From: Nocardia sp. BMG111209
Lineage (GTDB): Bacteria > Actinomycetota > Actinomycetes > Mycobacteriales > Mycobacteriaceae
Assembly: GCF_000381925.1 (NCBI RefSeq)
Contig: NZ_KB907307.1
Location: 4,712,001-4,776,000, forward strand
DNA length: 64,000 nt
Direction of reading: 5' to 3'
Below the pieces are notes generated by a model. The model ran no database searches and had not been told where the DNA came from. It was given only the letters and a program-made list of their open reading frames with translations. A program made the position numbers and the translations under genes. Shown piece after piece: positions 24,314 to 33,595 of the stretch. Each line of letters starts with the position of its first letter. The stretch's first letter is position 1.

Positions 24314-25164
24314 GCGGTGATCACCGGTATCCCGGAGGCCTTTCCGATCAGGATCTCGAATTGTTCCGGATCCGTTGTGAATCGGCCCAACTCGACCGCC
24401 TTGTCCACGCCGTGATAGTCCGACGATCCGGTGGTGACCAGTCCCAGTTCGGTACCGAATTCACGCAATATTTCCCGATCCTCGGGCGCGTGGTCCGGAT
24501 GGTCGACCTCGATACCGCCGAGCCCGAGCGCCGCCAGCCGGCGCACCTCCGCGAGATCGAGCAGCCGGCCCCGCGAGCGCGCTCGCACATGGGCCACCAC
24601 GGTGACGCCGCCCGCCGCGGCCACCATCGCCACCGCGCGATCCAGCGGGGTATCCGACTTGTCGAGGTAATAGGGGCCGTGCTGGGCGAGCAGCTCGCGG
24701 AACGCGGCATCCACCGTGGGCACCACCCCGGCCGCCACCAGCGCGCGGGCCAGATGCGGCCGGCCCGCCACCACCCCGGCCCCGGCGAGTACCGCGTCCG
24801 GATCGATCGGGAGGCCGTCGGCGGCCATCCGTTCCGCCATCGCGCGGACCCGCGCCACCCGCTCACCGCGCAGTCGCTCCCGCTCGGCGGCGAAGGCGGA
24901 GTCGGCCGGATCGAACAGATACGCCAGCAGATGTACCGGTACCGGGCGGCCGTCCTCGCCGAGGCCGGTACAGGACATCTCCATCCCGCGTACCAGCGTC
25001 ATCCCCGGGGGCAGGGCCGCGGCGGCCTCGTCCCAGCCGGCGGTGGTGTCGTGATCGGTCAGGGCGACCGCGTCGAGCCCGGCCGCGCCCGCTCGCCGCA
25101 CCAGCTCCGCGGGAGTGTCGGTGCCGTCCGAGACGGTCGAATGGGTATGCAGGTCGATGCGCAC
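24310..25164 (-). CDS. PHP-domain phosphoesterase (TrpH/YciV-like)
   Basis: 284 residues. The four PHP metal motifs are visible: DLHTHSTVSDGT at the N-terminus, ALTDHDTTAGWDEA, a His-Val-rich VTVVAHVRARS segment and SSDYHGVDK near the end. Members hydrolyse phosphate esters, including 5'-3' RNA or nucleoside 3',5'-bisphosphates. GTG start at 25164; the frame runs further upstream but antisense to corA. Coupled to the small membrane-protein gene. Confidence 0.85.
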   Translation of the reverse strand: MRIDLHTHSTVSDGTDTPAELVRRAGAAGLDAVALTDHDTTAGWDEAAAALPPGMTLVRGMEMSCTGLGEDGRPVPVHLLAYLFDPADSAFAAERERLRGERVARVRAMAERMAADGLPIDPDAVLAGAGVVAGRPHLARALVAAGVVPTVDAAFRELLAQHGPYYLDKSDTPLDRAVAMVAAAGGVTVVAHVRARSRGRLLDLAEVRRLAALGLGGIEVDHPDHAPEDREILREFGTELGLVTTGSSDYHGVDKAVELGRFTTDPEQFEILIGKASGIPVITA

Positions 25165-25259
25165 GATATTCCATCTTGCCCAACGGCGGCCGCCGCGGCG
25201 GCGCGCCGGTCGCGTGGCGCGGGCGATATCCGGGACTCGAACAGGCACGCCCGTACCGC

Positions 25260-25265
25260 TACCAT
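25260..25265 (+). promoter_or_regulatory. -10 element, leaderless start of corA
   Basis: TACCAT, 7 nt before the GTG at 25273. Confidence 0.5.
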
Positions 25266-25272
25266 CCAGCTC

Positions 25273-26343
25273 GTGCCCTCCATTCCACCGCTGTCGTCCC
25301 TGCGCAACCGCCGCAGGCCCGAGGAACCCGTCCATCGGATCCCGGTGCCGACCGCGCGCGCGATCGTCGACTGCGCGGTCTACGTGGACGGCAAGCGGCT
25401 GCCCGGCCGGCTGCTGCCCGCGGCCGCGCTGGCCGAGGTGCACGAGCGCGAGTCCGGATTCGTCTGGGTGGGCCTGCACGAACCGGACGAGACCCAGATG
25501 GCCGAGGTGGCCGCGACCTTCGGCCTGCACGAACTGGCCGTCGAGGACGCGGTCCAGGCCCATCAGCGGCCGAAGCTGGAACGCTACGACGACACCCTGA
25601 TCCTGGTGCTGCGCACCGTGAAATATCTGGAACACCCGCGCCACGGCATCAGCGAGATCGTGGAGACCGGCGAGGTGATGATGTTCGTCGGGCCGTCGTT
25701 CGTGGTCACCGTCCGGCACGGCGACCACACCCCGCTGACCGGGGTCCGGCGCAGACTCGAGGCCGATCCCGAACATCTCGCGCTGGGCCCGACCGCGGTA
25801 CTGCACGCCATCGCGGACCACATCGTCGACAGCTATGTCGAGGTCGCGCAGTCCATGGAGGACGACGTCGACCGGATGGAGGAGGACGTGTTCACCCCGC
25901 GCAGCCACATCGCGGTCGAGGAGATCTACCAGCTCAAGCGCGAGGTGGTCGAACTGCGCCGGGCGGTGGCCCCGCTGACCGTGCCGCTGCAGCTGCTCAG
26001 CAACGACACCGCGCTGCCCACCGAGATCCGCCGCTACATGCGCGATGTCGCCGACCATCACACCGTGGTCGCCGAGCACATCCGCGATTTCGACGAGGCG
26101 CTGAGCTCACTGATCAACGCCGCCCTGGCGAAGGTCGGCGTGCAGCAGAACACCGATATGCGCAAGATCTCGGCCTGGGCCGCGATGGCGGCGGTGCCGA
26201 CCATGATCGCCGGCATCTACGGTATGAACTTCCAGCACATGCCGGAACTGTCGTGGACCTACGGCTATCCGCTCGTGCTGGTGGTCATCGTCACGATCTG
26301 CAGCGGGCTGTTCATGGTCTTCCGGCACAACGACTGGCTGTAG
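25273..26343 (+). CDS. corA: CorA-type magnesium/cobalt channel
   Basis: 356 residues. A long soluble N-terminal domain rich in charged helices (MEDDVDRMEEDVF) ends in two membrane helices; the first finishes with the channel signature GMN in IYGMNFQHMPEL, and the C-terminus is the usual charged RHNDWL. Forms a pentamer that admits Mg2+ or Co2+. GTG start at 25273 supported by the -10 element just before it. Convergent with the SUFU-domain gene, 4 bp apart. Confidence 0.92.
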   Translation: MPSIPPLSSLRNRRRPEEPVHRIPVPTARAIVDCAVYVDGKRLPGRLLPAAALAEVHERESGFVWVGLHEPDETQMAEVAATFGLHELAVEDAVQAHQRPKLERYDDTLILVLRTVKYLEHPRHGISEIVETGEVMMFVGPSFVVTVRHGDHTPLTGVRRRLEADPEHLALGPTAVLHAIADHIVDSYVEVAQSMEDDVDRMEEDVFTPRSHIAVEEIYQLKREVVELRRAVAPLTVPLQLLSNDTALPTEIRRYMRDVADHHTVVAEHIRDFDEALSSLINAALAKVGVQQNTDMRKISAWAAMAAVPTMIAGIYGMNFQHMPELSWTYGYPLVLVVIVTICSGLFMVFRHNDWL

Positions 26344-26347
26344 CCGA

Positions 26348-26923
26348 TCACAGCGCCGCGGCCGCCCGGTACGGATCGCGCACATCGATACCCGCCTCGT
26401 CCCAGGCGTCGCGCAACGCCGTCGCGCCACGGATGCGCACCCACGCCGCCTCGGTCGCGGTGATCGGCGCCGCCGACAGGAATCGCACCGGCTCGGCGGG
26501 TTCCGGCAACGGCACCGGCGGAACCGGCGCGGCACCCAGCAATGCCGCGGTGAACGGCGCGTTGTGCCACAACGGTTCGCCGAGATCGAGCAGCGCATCC
26601 TCTTGCAGCACAACACCTTCCACCGCGGGCGCGGCGATCAGGACGCCGAGCGCACGAGTCAGGCCGGAGTGCGCGCCGGGACCGCCGCGCAGGGTCAGCA
26701 CCAGTTCCGCGCGCGGGCCGCGTTCCGGATCCGCCACGGCCGCAGCCGCATCCGTCATCGGATGGCGGCTGCCGCCGAGCGTCACGTAGTGGACGTGGTC
26801 GCCGTCGCGGACCCGCAGGATCTCGATCGGCTCCAGCCCCAGGAAGGTCACCGAGGCCGAATCCGCCGACGGCGCACCGTAATACGACAACACCGCGGCC
26901 CGTACCCGGTCGAGGACCTGCAT
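26348..26923 (-). CDS. suppressor-of-fused (SUFU) domain protein
   Basis: 191 residues matching the bacterial SUFU-domain pattern: a middle VHYVTLGGSRHPM, RAELVLTLRGG, then PFTAALLGAAPVPPVPLP and a C-terminal DAWDEAGIDVRDPYR. The role of these proteins in bacteria is unsettled; some are immunity-like proteins in polymorphic toxin loci, though no toxin gene is adjacent here. The ATG lies 4 bp after the stop of the stress membrane-protein gene. Confidence 0.65.
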   Translation of the reverse strand: MQVLDRVRAAVLSYYGAPSADSASVTFLGLEPIEILRVRDGDHVHYVTLGGSRHPMTDAAAAVADPERGPRAELVLTLRGGPGAHSGLTRALGVLIAAPAVEGVVLQEDALLDLGEPLWHNAPFTAALLGAAPVPPVPLPEPAEPVRFLSAAPITATEAAWVRIRGATALRDAWDEAGIDVRDPYRAAAAL

Positions 26924-26927
26924 GCGA

Positions 26928-27419
26928 CTACAGGGCCAGCCGGGCCAGCATGTCGCGCGCCTGCTCGGCCGCCTTCGGCTCGCACAACACGTCGTAACGG
27001 CCGGCCACCAACTGCATGGTGGACGCGAAATCGCGCTGGCCGCGGGTGGCGGCGTAGGGGATGGAGGTGGAGATCACGCCGAAGATCACACCGCCGATCA
27101 GGCCCACGACCAGCGGGCCGAGGGCGCCGCCGGAGGTGAACAGGCTCAGCAGCAGACCCAGGAACAATCCCAGCCAGGCGCCGGACACCATGCCCCCGCC
27201 GATGACCTTGCCCCAGGTGAGCCGGTACAGCACCCGCTCGACCTGCATGAGGTCGACGCCGACGATGGTCACGTTCTCGACCGGGAACTGATTGTCGGCC
27301 AGATAGTCGACGGCCTTCTGCGCCTCGGCGTAGGTCGGGTAGGAGCCGACCGGCCACCCCGACGGCGGCGTCGGCAGGCCCGCCCGATTGCGATTCGCGT
27401 TGCCCAAGGGATTGGTCAT
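26928..27419 (-). CDS. general stress protein 17M-like membrane protein
   Basis: 163 residues. An N-terminal soluble part has the stress-protein pattern SYPTYAEAQKAVDYLADN followed by VENVTIVGVDL. Next are two glycine-rich hydrophobic helices (MVSGAWLGLFLGLLLSLF and LVVGLIGGVIFGVI), then a soluble tail ending ARDMLARLAL. The architecture matches the mycobacterial Rv1234-type protein. Function unknown; probably envelope stress. Starts 12 bp after the CitE-like gene and precedes the SUFU gene by 4 bp. Confidence 0.75.
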   Translation of the reverse strand: MTNPLGNANRNRAGLPTPPSGWPVGSYPTYAEAQKAVDYLADNQFPVENVTIVGVDLMQVERVLYRLTWGKVIGGGMVSGAWLGLFLGLLLSLFTSGGALGPLVVGLIGGVIFGVISTSIPYAATRGQRDFASTMQLVAGRYDVLCEPKAAEQARDMLARLAL

Positions 27420-27431
27420 AACACGGACATC

Positions 27432-28412
27432 CTAGTCCTGCCGATCGCTGTGCGGCGGTTCGAACGCGGTCGTGCGCGTCATGCCCGCCGCCCGGCCCTT
27501 CGCCGCGATCACCTGCGCCATCTTGGCGCTCGCCTCGTCGATCATCTCGTCGCCGAGCATCACCGCGCCGCGGGCGCCGCCGGCGTCGGAGGTGTGATGG
27601 GCGTACGCGTCCAGGATCTGTTCGGCGTGATCGTAATCCGCCTGCCGCGGGCTGAAGATCTCGTTCGCGGCGTCGATCTGGGTCGGGTGCAGCACCCACT
27701 TCCCGTCGAAACCGAGTGCGGCCGTGCGCCCCGCGGCGCGCCGGAAGCCGTCGAGATCCCGGATCTGCAGGTACGGGCCGTCGATGGCCTGCAGGCCGTG
27801 GGCGCGCGCGGCGAGCAGGATGGTCATCAGGATGTGGTGGTAGGCGTCGCCGGGTTCGTAACCCTCCGGCTGCTCACCCACGACCAGGGTGCGCATGTTG
27901 ATACTGGCCATGAAGTCGGCCGGCCCGAACACCAGGGTCTGCACCCGCGGCGAGGCGGTGGCGATCGCATCGATGTTGCGCAGCCCCAGCGCATTCTCGA
28001 TCTGCGGCTCGATACCGATACTGCCCGGCGCCAGGCCGCCGGCCTTCTCCAGTTGCGTCAGCAGCAGATCCAGGGCGCGGACCTGACCGGCGTCGGTCAC
28101 CTTCGGCAGCAGGATCGCGTCCAGTTCCCGGCCGGCGCCCTCGACGACCGCGATCACGTCGGCATAGGTCCACTGGGTGGTCCAGTCGTTGACCCGCACC
28201 ACCCGGATCTGCTCACCCCAGCCCGGGGAGACGAGGGCGGCAACGATGTTCGCCCGCGCGGCGGCCTTGGCCGCGGGTGCGACGGCATCCTCCAGATCGA
28301 GGAAGATCTCGTCCGCGGCGAGTCCCTTGGCCTTCTCGATCATGCGGGGATTGCTGCCCGGGACGGCGAGCACCGAACGTCGCGTGGCGGGACTCGTGCG
28401 GCGTGTCGTCAT
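27432..28412 (-). CDS. HpcH/HpaI-type CoA-ester lyase (CitE-like)
   Basis: 326 residues, a TIM-barrel lyase acting on beta-hydroxyacyl-CoA esters such as malyl- or citramalyl-CoA. Visible: RRSVLAVPGSNPRM, the metal and catalytic residues in FLDLEDAV, ILLPKV, IEPQIENALGL, VFGPADFMAS and GFDGKWVLHPTQID. The ATG at 28412 has AGGAG 8 nt upstream. First gene of a minus-strand run with the stress protein and SUFU genes. Exact substrate not decidable by eye. Confidence 0.88.
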   Translation of the reverse strand: MTTRRTSPATRRSVLAVPGSNPRMIEKAKGLAADEIFLDLEDAVAPAAKAAARANIVAALVSPGWGEQIRVVRVNDWTTQWTYADVIAVVEGAGRELDAILLPKVTDAGQVRALDLLLTQLEKAGGLAPGSIGIEPQIENALGLRNIDAIATASPRVQTLVFGPADFMASINMRTLVVGEQPEGYEPGDAYHHILMTILLAARAHGLQAIDGPYLQIRDLDGFRRAAGRTAALGFDGKWVLHPTQIDAANEIFSPRQADYDHAEQILDAYAHHTSDAGGARGAVMLGDEMIDEASAKMAQVIAAKGRAAGMTRTTAFEPPHSDRQD

Positions 28413-28642
28413 GAGATTTGCTCCTGAGGTCGGGATTGCTCGGACGGCGCTCCCAGCCTGGCAGATCCGTTGCGACGGTCCCGAACGGACCCCGAACAGA
28501 GGGCGACTGACCGCAAATGTCGACAACAACAAGCTGACTCATGGGTAACCTGGAGCACGTTGCTCGCGAGCAGTCGGTATCGATCCCGGTTTTCCGGGGA
28601 CTCGGACCACAGCTCTCACGACTACGAGGGGTTGGTGCGTCG

Positions 28643-30070
28643 ATGCGAATATCTGGTCCAGTAACCGTATCGGCGCTCGTGGTGGCAGGTCTGCTGGCTT
28701 CCGGTTCCGCGGTGCACGCGCCCGCGAACTCCGGAACCCACCCCGTCGCTGCGCCTTCCGCGATCACCGCCGACGACGCCGATTCGGTGGGCCTGGTGCC
28801 CGCCGCCCCCGAGCCGCCGCGCAAACTGCGCGCGCTCGGCCCCGCACAGGGTGTCCCGCTGTTCGGCGGAACCGTTCCGCTGCACGACATCTCGCTGCCC
28901 GGTGGCGGCGCGCTCGGTATCCCGGAGATCGTGCTGGCCGCGTACCGCAATGCCGAACTGGCCCTGCAGTCCTCGATGCCGAACTGCGGTATCACCTGGC
29001 ATCTGCTGGCGGGTATCGGAAAAGTGGAGTCCAATCACGCGGCGGGTGGCCGCACCGACGCCAACGGCACCACCATCGGCGTGATCTACGGTCCGCCGCT
29101 GGACGGCACCCTGGCCGGTAACGAGGTCATCCAGGCCGCGGACGGCAGTTATGTGCGGGCCATCGGGCCCATGCAGTTCCTGCCCGGCACCTGGGCGCAC
29201 TACGCCTCCGACGGCCGCGGCGACGGACATCCGGACCCCAACAACGTCTTCGACGCGGCGCTGGCCGCCGGGAAGTATCTGTGCACGGGCGGGCTGGATC
29301 TGCGCGATCCGCAGCAGCAGTTGCGAGCGGTGCTGCGCTACAACAACTCTCTCGCCTATGCGGCGCAGGTGCTGAGCTGGTCGAACGCCTACGCCACCGG
29401 TGGCGTGCCGACCCAGGTTCCGATCTCCCCCGATCTGATCCCGCCGGGCTCGCAGTCCGTCGGCCCGGACATCCTGGCGGTCAACACCAGCATCCCGACC
29501 ACCGGCGATCGGCCGTCGGCCACCTCTCCGGTCGCGCCGGCCCCGACGCCGACGCCGGTGATGATCGTCATCCCGGGTCTGCCGCCGATCCCGTGCGGCA
29601 TCTTCTGCCCGCCGCCGCGCCCGAATCCCTGTGACCCCGCGGCGGTTCCGGCGACGCCGGATCCGGACGACCCGGCACTGGGCGCCCGGCGCTGGTCGCC
29701 CGGCGGCGCGGTGACGACCACCGATATGCCCGCGGCCACCGACGCTCCGCAGGCGCCCGGTGCGAAACCCGGCGTCGCGCCGGGCCGTCCGGATCAGAAC
29801 GCCGATCCGGCCGCCGTGGACCCGAACGCACCGCAGCAGCCCGCATCCTGTGTGCAGACCGATCAGGCCGGTGCGCCGGGTGCGCCCGGCGCCGCGAATC
29901 CGCAACCGGCGCAACCGCAGGCGCCGAGCAAGACCCCGGAGCCGGGGCCGATGTCGGACGACGCTCCCGCACCGCCGGCGGACCCGTCGACGCCGCCGCC
30001 CCCGCCCGCGATCACCCTGCCGTTCGGCATCACGATCCCGCTGCCGGTCCCGCCGCAGCCGCAGCCGTAA
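28643..30070 (+). CDS. lytic transglycosylase-like protein with proline-rich tail
   Basis: 475 residues. Signal peptide (VSALVVAGLLASGSAVHA), then a transglycosylase/lysozyme-fold domain: GIPEIVLAAYRNAELAL, WHLLAGIGKVESNHA with the likely catalytic Glu, RAIGPMQFLPGTW and FDAALAAGKYLC. The last 190 residues are an Ala/Pro-rich, probably disordered, wall-spanning tail. Expected to cleave peptidoglycan outside the membrane. The ATG at 28643 gives a clean signal peptide; upstream in-frame starts from 28541 do not. Paralogue of the next gene. Confidence 0.85.
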   Translation: MRISGPVTVSALVVAGLLASGSAVHAPANSGTHPVAAPSAITADDADSVGLVPAAPEPPRKLRALGPAQGVPLFGGTVPLHDISLPGGGALGIPEIVLAAYRNAELALQSSMPNCGITWHLLAGIGKVESNHAAGGRTDANGTTIGVIYGPPLDGTLAGNEVIQAADGSYVRAIGPMQFLPGTWAHYASDGRGDGHPDPNNVFDAALAAGKYLCTGGLDLRDPQQQLRAVLRYNNSLAYAAQVLSWSNAYATGGVPTQVPISPDLIPPGSQSVGPDILAVNTSIPTTGDRPSATSPVAPAPTPTPVMIVIPGLPPIPCGIFCPPPRPNPCDPAAVPATPDPDDPALGARRWSPGGAVTTTDMPAATDAPQAPGAKPGVAPGRPDQNADPAAVDPNAPQQPASCVQTDQAGAPGAPGAANPQPAQPQAPSKTPEPGPMSDDAPAPPADPSTPPPPPAITLPFGITIPLPVPPQPQP

Positions 30071-30220
30071 CCCCCTCGTCCGGTTCCAACCTCCTTGTCC
30101 GGCACGGAGATCAACAAACCGGAAAGACGGTCACGAAGGAGTAACGAAAGCGTCTCGGATGCGGTAATCTCGACTCGTTGCGTTGATAGACGCTCGCAGC
30201 GAGCAGAGAAGAGCCACACC

Positions 30221-31093
30221 GTGGGACGTCACAGCAAACCGCCGGCCCGGCGCACTTCCGTCAATCCCGTTCTCGCCCTGACCGGCTTGGTTCCCGCGGG
30301 CGTGGTCGCCGTCAGCGCGGCCGCCACCACCGAGGCGAATACCGGCGAATTCGCGGCTATGAGCGCCCCGCAGCAGGTCGCGGGCGATGCCGAGACCGTT
30401 GCTGCCGAGGCGCGACTGTCCGCCGCGGCCGCCGACGGTCACCTCGCCGCCGACGACGCCCTGATGCACGTGGCCCGCCACCCCGGCAAGCCGACGGTGC
30501 GCAGCAACTCACTGCCGGAGAACCGGGTCGCCGCCACCACCGTGGCCGGGCCGCTGGGCATGCCCGGCGTGGCCTTCGCCGCCTACACCAACGCCGAACG
30601 GGTGCTGGCGCAGGAGAATCCGGACTGCCACATGTCCTGGTCGCAGCTGGCCGGTATCGGCCAGATCGAATCGCACCACGGCTACGGCCGACTCGACGAG
30701 AACGGCTACCCGATCAACCCGGTCTACGGCCCGGTGCTGGACGGCAGCCTCGGCGGCAACCAGGTCGTCAACGCGACCGACGGCGGCGAGCTCGACGGTA
30801 TGTCCACCTACGCCCGCGCGGTCGGCCCCATGCAGTTCCTGCCGAGCACCTACCGCAAGTTCGCGGCCGACGGCAAAGGCGACGGCACCTCCGATCCGCA
30901 GAACATCTTCGACGCGTCGCTGACGGCCGGGAAGTACCTGTGCGACGGCGGGCTGGACATGAACGATCCGGCGCAGCAGTCCCGCGCGATCATGCGCTAC
31001 AACCACTCGATGGCGTACGTCGCGAACGTGATGGCCTGGGAGACGGCCTACCGCGAGGGCGTCGGCCCGGCGGCCGCCAACAACCGGATGTGA
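30221..31093 (+). CDS. lytic transglycosylase-like protein (paralogue without tail)
   Basis: 290 residues. N-terminus GRHSKPPARR then a hydrophobic export helix. The domain repeats that of the preceding gene: GMPGVAFAAYTNAERVLAQ, WSQLAGIGQIESHHGYG (likely catalytic Glu), RAVGPMQFLPSTYRKF, FDASLTAGKYLCDGG and a closing AIMRYNHSMAYV. It lacks the proline-rich extension. A TAATCT -10 at 30165-30170 gives its own promoter with a leader of about 44 nt. Tandem duplication with divergent tails. Confidence 0.85.
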   Translation: MGRHSKPPARRTSVNPVLALTGLVPAGVVAVSAAATTEANTGEFAAMSAPQQVAGDAETVAAEARLSAAAADGHLAADDALMHVARHPGKPTVRSNSLPENRVAATTVAGPLGMPGVAFAAYTNAERVLAQENPDCHMSWSQLAGIGQIESHHGYGRLDENGYPINPVYGPVLDGSLGGNQVVNATDGGELDGMSTYARAVGPMQFLPSTYRKFAADGKGDGTSDPQNIFDASLTAGKYLCDGGLDMNDPAQQSRAIMRYNHSMAYVANVMAWETAYREGVGPAAANNRM

Positions 31094-31147
31094 GTGCGCC
31101 CCGCCGGATCGGTACCGCCCGCGCGGCCGGTCCGGATCGGGTCCGCA

Positions 31148-31153
31148 TAAACT
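31148..31153 (+). promoter_or_regulatory. -10 element, leaderless start of mrp
   Basis: TAAACT, 7 nt before the ATG at 31161. Confidence 0.5.
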
Positions 31154-31160
31154 CGCGAGT

Positions 31161-32300
31161 ATGCCAGTGGTAACGGAATCGGATGTACGCGGCGCTCTAG
31201 CCAAGGTGAACGACCCGGAGATCCGCAAACCGATCACCGAACTGGGCATGGTGAAGAGTGTCGCGGTCGCCGCCGACGGTGGCGTGCACGTCGAGATCTA
31301 TCTGACCACCGCCGCCTGCCCGCTGCGGACCACGCTCACCGAGCTGGTCACCCGGGCCGTGGCCGATGTCCCCGGCGCGGGCGCGGTCACCGTCGAACTC
31401 GATGTGATGAGCGACGAGCAGCGCACCGAACTGCGCAAGCAGTTGCGCGGCGATTCGGCCGAACCGGTGATCCCCTTCGCCCAGCCCGGCTCGCTGACCC
31501 GGGTGTACGCGGTCGCCTCCGGTAAGGGCGGAGTCGGGAAATCCAGCGTCACGGTCAATCTCGCGGCCGCGCTGGCCCAGCGCGGGCTGTCCGTGGGCGT
31601 ACTGGACGCCGACATCTACGGCCATTCCGTCCCGCGCATGCTCGGCACCAACGATCAGCGGCCCACCCAGGTCGAGCGGATGATCATGCCGCCGGTCGCG
31701 CACGACGTGAAGGTCATCTCGATCGCGATGTTCACCCAGGGCAACACGCCCGTGGTGTGGCGCGGCCCGATGCTGCACCGGGCGCTGCAGCAGTTCCTGG
31801 CCGACGTGTTCTGGGGCGATCTGGACATCCTGCTGCTGGATCTGCCGCCGGGCACCGGCGACGTCGCGATCTCCATCGCGCAGCTGATCCCGAACGCCGA
31901 GATCCTGGTGGTCACCACCCCGCAGCCGGCCGCCGCCGAGGTGGCCGAGCGGGCCGGCGCGATCGCGTTGCAGACCCGCCAGCGCATCGCGGGCGTGATC
32001 GAGAACATGTCCTGGCTGGACCTGCCCGACGGCACCCGGATGGACCTCTACGGTTCCGGCGGCGGCCGGTCGGTGGCCGACCGGCTCACCCGGGCCGTCG
32101 GCGCGGATGTGCCGCTGCTGGGCCAGATTCCGATCACCCAGGAACTGCGCGAGGCCGGCGATTCGGGCATCCCGCTCGTGCTGAGCGATCCGGCGAACCC
32201 GGCCGCCGCGGCGCTGCTGGAGATCGCCGATCAGCTGGCGGTCCGCCGCCGTGGGCTGGCCGGGATGTCGCTCGGTATCGACACCACCCGGCACCTGTAG
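31161..32300 (+). CDS. mrp: Mrp/NBP35-type iron-sulfur cluster carrier ATPase
   Basis: 379 residues. The N-terminal 100 residues form a MIP18-like (DUF59) domain (VNDPEIRKPITELGMV). The ATPase part has the deviant Walker A SGKGGVGKSSVTVNLAAAL, the switch DADIYGHSVPRMLG, and LLLDLPPGTGD. A CxxC motif for cluster binding is not evident, as in mycobacterial homologues. Delivers Fe-S clusters to apoproteins. Convergent with glgC, the two stop codons sharing an 18-bp palindrome. Confidence 0.92.
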   Translation: MPVVTESDVRGALAKVNDPEIRKPITELGMVKSVAVAADGGVHVEIYLTTAACPLRTTLTELVTRAVADVPGAGAVTVELDVMSDEQRTELRKQLRGDSAEPVIPFAQPGSLTRVYAVASGKGGVGKSSVTVNLAAALAQRGLSVGVLDADIYGHSVPRMLGTNDQRPTQVERMIMPPVAHDVKVISIAMFTQGNTPVVWRGPMLHRALQQFLADVFWGDLDILLLDLPPGTGDVAISIAQLIPNAEILVVTTPQPAAAEVAERAGAIALQTRQRIAGVIENMSWLDLPDGTRMDLYGSGGGRSVADRLTRAVGADVPLLGQIPITQELREAGDSGIPLVLSDPANPAAAALLEIADQLAVRRRGLAGMSLGIDTTRHL

Positions 32301-32315
32301 CCGGCCGGCCGGCTA
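32298..32315. terminator. 18-bp perfect palindrome spanning the mrp and glgC stop codons
   Basis: TAGCCGGCCGGCCGGCTA is fully self-complementary. Its first three bases are the mrp stop and its last three are the complement of the glgC stop. It may act as a bidirectional transcription end, or be a chance product of two TAG stops around a CCGG run. Confidence 0.45.
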
Positions 32316-33527
32316 GACCCAGACGCCCTTGCCGACGGTGACGACCCCGCCGTGGCTGACCGCGAACCGCTCGCGGTCGCGGTCCAGGTCCACGCCGATG
32401 ATCTCGCCCTCGCCGACCATCACGTTCTTGTCCAGGATGGCGCGGCGCACCACCGCGCCGCGGCCGATGCGCACGCCCGGCATCACCACGCTGCCCTCGA
32501 CCGTGGCGCCGTCCTCGACGAACACGTTCGAGCTCAGCACCGAATTGCGGACCGTCGCCGCGGACAGGATGCTGCCGGAGCCCACGATCGACTCCTGGGC
32601 CAGCCCGCCCTTGGCGAACTTCGCCGGGGGCAGGTTCTCGGTGGCGCCGCGGATCGGCCAGTGCCGGTTGTACAGGTTGAACACCGGATGCACCGAGACC
32701 AGATCCATGTGCGCGTCGTAGAAGGCGTCGATGGTGCCGACGTCGCGCCAATAGCCCCGGTCGCGGTCGGTGGAACCCGGCACGTCGTTCAGGGCGAAGT
32801 CGTACACACCGGCCTCACCCTGCGCGACCAGCGCCGGGATGATGTCGCCACCCATGTCGTGATCGGAATCCGCGTCGTCCGCGTCGGCCCGGATGGCGTC
32901 CACCAGCGCCTTGGTGCTGAACACGTAGTTGCCCATGGAGGCGAACGTCACATTCGGATCGTCCGGGGTGCCGGGCGGATGCGCGGGCTTCTCCAGGAAC
33001 TGGGTGATCCGGCCGGACTCGTCGGAGTCGATACAGCCGAAGCTGCTGGCCTGGCTGCGCGGCACCCGGATACCGGCCACCGTCACCCCCGCGCCGGATT
33101 CGATGTGGTGCTGCACCATCTGTTCCGGATCCATCCGGTACACATGGTCGGCGCCGAACACCACGATGTAGTCGGGGTCCTCGTCGTAGATCAGGTTCAT
33201 CGATTGCAGGATCGCGTCCGCGCTGCCCGTGTACCAGCGCGGCCCGAGCCGCTGCTGGGCCGGTACGGGGGTGATGTACTCGCCCCCGAATCCGGACAGT
33301 CGCCAGGTCTGCGAGATGTGCCGGTCGAGCGAGTGCGACTTGTACTGGGTGAGCACGCAGAGCCGCAGAAATCCGGCGTTCACCAGGTTGGACAGCACGA
33401 AGTCGATCAGGCGGTAGGCGCCCCCGAAGGGAACCGCCGGTTTGGCACGATCCCTGGTGAGCGGAAACAGTCGCTTGCCCTCGCCGCCGGCGAGCACGAT
33501 CCCGAGTATGTGCGGCTGACTCCTCAC
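32313..33527 (-). CDS. glgC: glucose-1-phosphate adenylyltransferase
   Basis: 404 residues. Makes ADP-glucose from ATP and glucose-1-phosphate for glycogen and maltosyl-phosphate synthesis. N-terminal nucleotidyltransferase site [28 protein letters not shown], then [11 protein letters not shown] and [13 protein letters not shown], and a C-terminal left-handed beta-helix ([19 protein letters not shown]). GTG start. Divergent from glgM with 68 bp between, so the two genes supplying and using ADP-glucose share a promoter region. Confidence 0.95.
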   Translation of the reverse strand: MRSQPHILGIVLAGGEGKRLFPLTRDRAKPAVPFGGAYRLIDFVLSNLVNAGFLRLCVLTQYKSHSLDRHISQTWRLSGFGGEYITPVPAQQRLGPRWYTGSADAILQSMNLIYDEDPDYIVVFGADHVYRMDPEQMVQHHIESGAGVTVAGIRVPRSQASSFGCIDSDESGRITQFLEKPAHPPGTPDDPNVTFASMGNYVFSTKALVDAIRADADDADSDHDMGGDIIPALVAQGEAGVYDFALNDVPGSTDRDRGYWRDVGTIDAFYDAHMDLVSVHPVFNLYNRHWPIRGATENLPPAKFAKGGLAQESIVGSGSILSAATVRNSVLSSNVFVEDGATVEGSVVMPGVRIGRGAVVRRAILDKNVMVGEGEIIGVDLDRDRERFAVSHGGVVTVGKGVWV

Positions 33528-33595
33528 ACTGTCAACCTACCGCCGAAACGCGACTCGGATGGTCACCACCGACGTGAACGATTTACTTTGGTCCC

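Noticed and set aside
28413..30220. c-di-AMP (ydaO) riboswitch before the lytic transglycosylases
   Set aside because: These genes are often so controlled in actinobacteria, but I could not find the conserved core in either leader.
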